NCBI GenBank assembly: GCA_047921075.1
Contig: JBLRWS010000013.1
Span: 1 to 46,752, forward strand
From: JBLRWS01 sp047921075
GTDB lineage: Bacteria; Bacteroidota; Rhodothermia; Balneolales; Balneolaceae
DNA: 46,752 nucleotides
Reading direction: 5' to 3'
Below, one piece after another: positions 42,584 through 46,752 of this stretch. The notes under the pieces are model-generated. The model was not told where the DNA came from. It was given only the letters and a program-made list of their open reading frames with translations, and made no database searches. Made by a program: the position numbers and the translations under genes. Each line of letters opens with the position of its first letter. Position 1 is the stretch's first letter.

Positions 42584-44986
42584 TTGCGAAGGAAAAAAAA
42601 CGCTGGCAAAAATCGCATATCCGGATCTTTAAAAAAAGCAATCGGTCTGCTGATTTTAACCGGTACAGGATTATCGTTTTTGTTTTTTTTACTTGTTTTG
42701 ACGGGTGTGTTCGGGCCGGTTCCGGGGCGCAGTTCGCTCGAAAACATCCAGCAGATGCAGGCCTCGCGGGTGGTCTCCGCCGATGGTATACAGATGGGCA
42801 CGTTTCATCTTCAGAACCGGACTACTGTCAGTATTGATGAAATTTCTCCGGAAATGATCGACGCATTGATTGCCATTGAAGACATCCGATTCTACGATCA
42901 CAATGGAATTGATGCGCGGGCACTGGCCCGGGTATTTGTACGTACCATCCTGCTCGGGCAAAATGCCGGCGGCGGCAGCACCATCACCCAGCAGCTTGCA
43001 AAAAATCTCTATCCCCGAGCAAACAGCAGCGGCCTGTTTCTATTCACGGATAAACTGCGGGAGATGATTATCGCCTATAGAATCGAGAAGATCTACGATA
43101 AGGACGATATTCTTGAACTCTATCTGAACACAGTTTCTTTTGGGGAAGATACGTTCGGTATCGAGATGGCATCCTGGCGGTTTTTCAATAAGCCTCCGTC
43201 TGACCTGGATCTCGAAGAATCAGCCACCCTGGCCGGACTCCTTCAGGCCACTACGTTTTACAACCCTTATCGCAATCCGGAGCGATCGGAGATGCGGCGA
43301 AATGTTGTCTTACGCCAGATGGAGCGGCATGGATTAATCTCTTCGGAACTGGCTGAACAATCAATCGCCACACCTCTGATCACCAACTACAGCCGCAGTG
43401 CCCTCGGTGAAGGACTTGCTCCCTATTTCAGAGAACAACTTCGAGAAGAACTGCAAACCATCCTGAAAACGAAGCCTGCTCTGGATGGCAGACAATACGA
43501 CTTGAATACAGATGGGCTGGTCATTCACACCACTATCGATTCCCGAATTCAGCGGGCGGCCGAAAAGGCTGTGGCTACCCGTATGAGGCAACTGCAATCG
43601 ACTTTTGACCGTGAGCTGGAACAGTATCCCATTTTTGGTGAGGAAGACCCGGACGTACTGTACGCCTGGCGGAACAGCTGGCACTATCAACAGCTTCAGG
43701 AGCAGGGACATTCGGAATCCGAAATTCAGGACATACTACACACACCGGTATCAACCCTGCTGTTTACATGGGATGGGTATGAAGAAAGAGTACTTTCACC
43801 GTATGATGAAATCCGTTACTACATCTCTTTTCTGAACGCCGGGTTTCTGGCCATGAGTCCGCAAAACGGCCACATTCGTGCCTGGGTGGGAGGAATCGAT
43901 CACAGGCATTTCCATTACGATCAGGTGAAAGCCAGCCGACAGCCCGGCTCCGCATTTAAACCAATTTTATATGCCGCAGCGCTTGAAGCGGGGCGTGCAC
44001 CCTGCGACTATCAGCGCAACATGCTGGCCACATTCACCGATTACGATGGGTGGACTCCCCGTAATCACCAGGAGGAGTATGGCGGCCGCTATTCCCTGCA
44101 GGCAGCCCTGGCTCAGTCTGTCAATACCGTTGCGGTTCACGTGGCCATCGAAACCGGTGTTCCGGCCATTCAAAAAACCGCCTCTGCTATGGGCATTCAA
44201 TCCGTTGTTCCCGAGGCTCCCTCCATTGCACTTGGCACCGGTGAACTTTCCCTGCTGGAGCTTACCACAGCCTATACATCATTTTTGAATGAAGGCCGGC
44301 CTGCCACACCACAAATGATCACCCGAATTTACAATTCCAATGGCCAACTCATTTATGATTTTACCAAGACGCCAAACACTGACAGTGAATTTTCTCACAG
44401 CCAATTGACATCGTATCCGTTGGAAGAAGAAAGCTTGCTGATTGATGAAAATCGAGAGAATGAAGGTATCTCACCCGAAACTGCGGCAACAATGGTGCAG
44501 ATGCTTGAGAAAGGTATTGCCGAAGGTACGGGTGCTCCTTTACGATCTCAATTTGGAATCCACACAGCGCTTGGTGGAAAAACCGGAACAACACAACAGT
44601 TCAGTGACGGTTGGTTTATTGGGTTCACCCCCGATCTCGTTTTCGGCACCCGAGTGGGCGGTTGGAACAACCGGGTACGTTTCCGCGAATTTCCCGCCTA
44701 TGCTTCGCAAACGGCCCTGCCAATAGCCGGTCTTTTTCTGATGGAAATTGGTGCTGATCCCGTCACAAAAAATGACTATATGAGTGATTCATTCCTCCCC
44801 ACTCAGGTCGATTCACCACACAATTTTCGGTGCGAAGATTACCAGGATGACCGACTTCGCGACAGGCTTCGTGATTTCTTTACCGGCCGCAGCAGCGACG
44901 AACCAAGGGAGATTGGTACTGAAAACGGAGAGGAAAAAAGCCGTAACATTTTCCGCAGACTGGGCAGAAAGCTTGGTATACAGTAG
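42584..44986 (+). CDS. Bifunctional penicillin-binding protein 1A-type (GT51 + transpeptidase)
   Basis: An 800-residue class A PBP. A membrane anchor lies at about residues 20-44. The glycosyltransferase domain (about 65-245) has IEDIRFYDHNGIDARALAR with the catalytic glutamate, GGGSTITQQLAKNL and EKIYDKDDILELYLN. The transpeptidase domain (about 320-690) has the SxxK serine Ser456 (PGSAFK), SxN at 512 (SVN) and KTG at 666-668. All catalytic motifs are intact. It polymerises lipid II and cross-links peptidoglycan. The start is a TTG, since no ATG or GTG occurs between the in-frame stop at 42563 and residue 50, and a signal anchor needs the earlier residues. Confidence 0.95.
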   Translation: MRRKKNAGKNRISGSLKKAIGLLILTGTGLSFLFFLLVLTGVFGPVPGRSSLENIQQMQASRVVSADGIQMGTFHLQNRTTVSIDEISPEMIDALIAIEDIRFYDHNGIDARALARVFVRTILLGQNAGGGSTITQQLAKNLYPRANSSGLFLFTDKLREMIIAYRIEKIYDKDDILELYLNTVSFGEDTFGIEMASWRFFNKPPSDLDLEESATLAGLLQATTFYNPYRNPERSEMRRNVVLRQMERHGLISSELAEQSIATPLITNYSRSALGEGLAPYFREQLREELQTILKTKPALDGRQYDLNTDGLVIHTTIDSRIQRAAEKAVATRMRQLQSTFDRELEQYPIFGEEDPDVLYAWRNSWHYQQLQEQGHSESEIQDILHTPVSTLLFTWDGYEERVLSPYDEIRYYISFLNAGFLAMSPQNGHIRAWVGGIDHRHFHYDQVKASRQPGSAFKPILYAAALEAGRAPCDYQRNMLATFTDYDGWTPRNHQEEYGGRYSLQAALAQSVNTVAVHVAIETGVPAIQKTASAMGIQSVVPEAPSIALGTGELSLLELTTAYTSFLNEGRPATPQMITRIYNSNGQLIYDFTKTPNTDSEFSHSQLTSYPLEEESLLIDENRENEGISPETAATMVQMLEKGIAEGTGAPLRSQFGIHTALGGKTGTTQQFSDGWFIGFTPDLVFGTRVGGWNNRVRFREFPAYASQTALPIAGLFLMEIGADPVTKNDYMSDSFLPTQVDSPHNFRCEDYQDDRLRDRLRDFFTGRSSDEPREIGTENGEEKSRNIFRRLGRKLGIQ

Positions 44987-45000
44987 CACGGTATTTCTTC

Positions 45001-45048
45001 GGACTCACCCCTGTCCCCTCTCTACGCGTAGAGAGGGGAACGCCTGAA
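45001..45048 (+). repeat. Palindromic repeat element, copy B
   Basis: Starts GGACTCACCCCTGTCCCC and ends GAACGCCTGAA. Positions 45014-45039 are a perfect 26-bp palindrome with the centre TACGCGTA. It lies 14 bp after the PBP stop codon. Confidence 0.85.
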
Positions 45049-45094
45049 GTAGCATAGAATTCGAATTTAATTTACAAGCTCAAAATGCGTTCCG

Positions 45095-45150
45095 AAGTCC
45101 CCCCTCTATGCGAACGGAGTGAGTAGAGAGGGGGCCGGGGGGTGAGTCCC
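45095..45150 (-). repeat. Palindromic repeat element, copy C (inverted)
   Basis: Read on the minus strand it starts GGACTCACCCC and has CCCTCTCTACTCACTC and a TAGAGGGGGG arm, a variant of copies A, B and D in the opposite orientation. It lies about 70 bp before the DUF559 gene. Confidence 0.75.
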
Positions 45151-45222
45151 CCTTTGCATTATTTGACAGATTCATGTATTTCTTAACCAAAAAACCACGC
45201 CACAACTAAAGAGAACAGGCAG

Positions 45223-45585
45223 ATGATTTCCAGAAAAAGAGTGATTGAACTGGCAAGAAAACTCCGTAAAAAATCTACTCCTGCTGAGAAGTTGTTTTGG
45301 AAAGAATTGAGAAACCGTCAGCTGAACGGAGCTAAGTTTTACAGACAACATCCGTTGATTTATGAAGAAGACAGAGGGCGACTCCATTTTTTTATTGCAG
45401 ATTTCTACTGCGCAGAACACAAACTGGTCATTGAACTGGATGGTAAAATCCATGAACATCAAAAAAACTACGACCGGGAAAGAGATCTGATCATTGAAAA
45501 ACTTGGATTAAAAGTTGTTCGATTCAAAAATGAGGAAACTGCTCAGATGGAAAAGTTGCTGGAAAAAATTGAATCGTGCTTTTGA
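45223..45585 (+). CDS. DUF559 endonuclease-like protein
   Basis: A 120-residue protein of the DUF559 (Vsr-like, PD-(D/E)XK) group. The N-terminus ARKLRKKSTPAEKLFWKELR and LNGAKFYRQHPL are family text. The likely metal-binding residues are Asp60 (FFIADFYC), Glu71 and Asp73 (VIELDGKIH) with His77, all present. The end GLKVVRFKNEE is typical. The cellular role of stand-alone DUF559 proteins is not established. It is bracketed by palindromic repeat copies B and C on the left and D on the right, and shares no operon with the PBP or TypA genes. Confidence 0.9.
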   Translation: MISRKRVIELARKLRKKSTPAEKLFWKELRNRQLNGAKFYRQHPLIYEEDRGRLHFFIADFYCAEHKLVIELDGKIHEHQKNYDRERDLIIEKLGLKVVRFKNEETAQMEKLLEKIESCF

Positions 45586-45601
45586 AAATGCCTGCCTTTT
45601 C

Positions 45602-45702
45602 GGACTCACCCCTGTCCCCTCTCTACGCGTAGAGAGGGGACAGGGGTGAGTAGAGAGAGGGCTCCTCTTTTATCCCGCGTAAGCGAGACAGGGGGTGAGT
45701 TC
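45602..45702 (+). repeat. Palindromic repeat element, copy D, with 48-bp perfect palindrome
   Basis: Positions 45604-45651 are a perfect 48-bp palindrome: ACTCACCCCTGTCCCCTCTC... is mirrored exactly around the centre ACGCGT. Adjoining it, 45654-45700 is the exact inverted copy of 42330-42376. The element ends 2 bp before the typA stop codon, so it may serve as the terminator for typA and for the DUF559 gene. Confidence 0.9.
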
Positions 45703-45703
45703 C

Positions 45704-46752
45704 TTAAACCAACTCTTTCTTCTTCTCCGCTCTCTTTCTGTCGTTGTGATCCAGATACAACTTGCGAATTCGTAAGCTTTTCGGTGTCACTTCCAGCAGT
45801 TCGTCCCGGTCAATAAACTCGATACTCTGTTCGAGGCTCATTTTTTTGGCCTGAGAGATCTTCACGGAATCCGATGTTTGTGTGGCCCGGTGGTTGGTAA
45901 GGTTTTTCTTTTTCACCACGTTAATAATCATATCATCAGCCCGATTGTTAATTCCCACAACCTGGCCCGTATATACGGGGTCGCCCGGCTCTACAATAAA
46001 CTGCCCGCGATCTTGTAACCCTTCAAGAGCGTACGGTGTTACATCACCCTTTTCGAGTGAGATGAGTGCACCGCGGCTTCGGCCGGGAATCTCTCCGGCA
46101 AATGGGCCGTATTCATCAAACTGTTGGTGCATGATTCCGGTGCCACGTGTTTCGGTGAGCATTTCGCCCCGGAACCCGATCAGTCCGCGTGACGGCACCT
46201 TGAATTCAATCCGGTTATTCTCTCCTTCCTGTACCATGGAGGTCATGATCCCCTTACGCTTCTGCAAGTTATCGATCACTTTGTTGCTATAATCGCTGTG
46301 TACATCTACCACAACTTCTTCAAACGGTTCGTGTACCTGTCCATCTACATCGCGAAACAGCACCTCCGGACGCGATACAGCAAACTCAAAACCTTCACGA
46401 CGCATGGTTTCAATCAAAATAGAGAGCTGAAGCTCACCCCGTCCGGCCACACGGAAAACATCGGGGTTATCGGTCTGCTCTACCTGAATCGAAACATTGG
46501 TACGAATCTCTTTTTGCAGACGGTCTTTAATCATATTGGAGGTTACAAAATCACCCTCTTTTCCGGCAAACGGCGAATTATTTACGCGGAAATACATCGC
46601 CATGGTGGGCTGATCAATATCAAAATACTCCATCGGCGTTGGATCAGAAATATGGGCCAGCGTATCGCCGATCTCTACGCGTTCATAACCGGCCATTGCA
46701 ATAATATCACCGGCATAAGCACTGTCGACCGGCTCGCGGCTCAAGCCGTTAA
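45704..46752 (-). CDS. typA: Translational GTPase TypA/BipA, C-terminal part (5' end outside window)
   Basis: The last 349 residues or so of TypA; the gene continues past the right edge of the window. The GTPase domain is not in the window. Visible are the end of domain II (AGDIIAMAGYERVEIGDTLA), domain III (VAGRGELQLSILIETMRREG) and the TypA-specific C-terminal domain (PSRGLIGFRGEMLTETRGTG, GRSRGALISLEKGDVTPYAL). TypA binds the ribosome and is needed at low temperature or under stress. Normal C-terminus ending KKKELV. No internal break. Confidence 0.95.
   Translation of the reverse strand, partial: NGLSREPVDSAYAGDIIAMAGYERVEIGDTLAHISDPTPMEYFDIDQPTMAMYFRVNNSPFAGKEGDFVTSNMIKDRLQKEIRTNVSIQVEQTDNPDVFRVAGRGELQLSILIETMRREGFEFAVSRPEVLFRDVDGQVHEPFEEVVVDVHSDYSNKVIDNLQKRKGIMTSMVQEGENNRIEFKVPSRGLIGFRGEMLTETRGTGIMHQQFDEYGPFAGEIPGRSRGALISLEKGDVTPYALEGLQDRGQFIVEPGDPVYTGQVVGINNRADDMIINVVKKKNLTNHRATQTSDSVKISQAKKMSLEQSIEFIDRDELLEVTPKSLRIRKLYLDHNDRKRAEKKKELV

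Noticed and set aside
42529..42837. Plus-strand frame starting with ATG just before the PBP gene
   Set aside because: It is out of frame with the PBP and has no family resemblance. Its second half merely shadows the PBP coding sequence.
42328..45702. Composite transposon reading of the PBP-DUF559 segment
   Set aside because: The inverted repeats lack a transposase and target-site duplications, and the enclosed PBP is an ordinary chromosomal gene. Dispersed repeats are the simpler view.

Overview
The window looks like chromosome from a member of the Bacteroidota/Balneolota (FCB) lineage, most probably a Balneola/Rhodohalobacter/Gracilimonas-like marine or halophilic bacterium. The grounds are a type IX secretion (T9SS) sortase PorU next to PorV, T9SS-type C-terminal sorting domains, SatD and DUF3307 proteins typical of this group, a class II photolyase, six-bladed beta-propeller proteins, and the scarcity of Shine-Dalgarno sequences. 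The genus is an inference; there is no rRNA gene to settle it. No tRNA, rRNA, CRISPR array or complete insertion sequence was seen.

Layout. 1-2.5 kb: long-chain acyl-CoA synthetase and a divergent hotdog thioesterase. 2.6-7.4 kb: an AT-rich accessory island, all on the minus strand. It holds a secreted eight-cysteine peptide preceded by a Fur-box-like site and followed by a strong hairpin, then a beta-propeller protein, a membrane-anchored DsbA-like thioredoxin and a second beta-propeller protein. Upstream are a small AraC-type regulator and the wreck of a LuxR-type regulator with a tetranucleotide repeat. 7.4-9.2 kb: a TPR protein and a MazEF/PemIK-like toxin-antitoxin pair between two 41-bp direct repeats. 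9.3-22.3 kb: housekeeping genes (glutaryl-CoA dehydrogenase, HEAT-cyclophilin lipoprotein, LexA, ribosomal proteins bL21 and bL27, FAH-family hydrolase, M23 peptidase, RidA, two paralogous TPR lipoproteins, a Cys/Met-metabolism PLP enzyme, thiolase).

22.5-39.4 kb: a long same-strand run. PorU, PorV, a T9SS-tagged M6-like protein whose zinc motif is destroyed, a metallopeptidase/TolB-propeller/outer-membrane-barrel fusion, and a DUF5683-like protein form a cell-envelope block. PASTA protein, ribulose-phosphate epimerase, PhoH, a metallo-beta-lactamase-fold hydrolase and purine nucleoside phosphorylase follow. 39.4-42.3 kb on the minus strand: DUF3307 membrane protein, SatD-like regulator and class II photolyase, with three identical 18-bp palindromes at an exact 29-bp period just before satD. 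42.3-46.75 kb: bifunctional PBP1A-type peptidoglycan synthase, a DUF559 nuclease-like gene embedded in palindromic repeats (one a perfect 48-bp palindrome), and the C-terminal part of the TypA/BipA GTPase running off the window.

The best candidates for an under-described system are (1) the cysteine-rich peptide, propeller and thioredoxin cassette at 2.6-6 kb, (2) the phased palindrome array in front of satD, and (3) the DUF559 gene with its palindromic repeat family.
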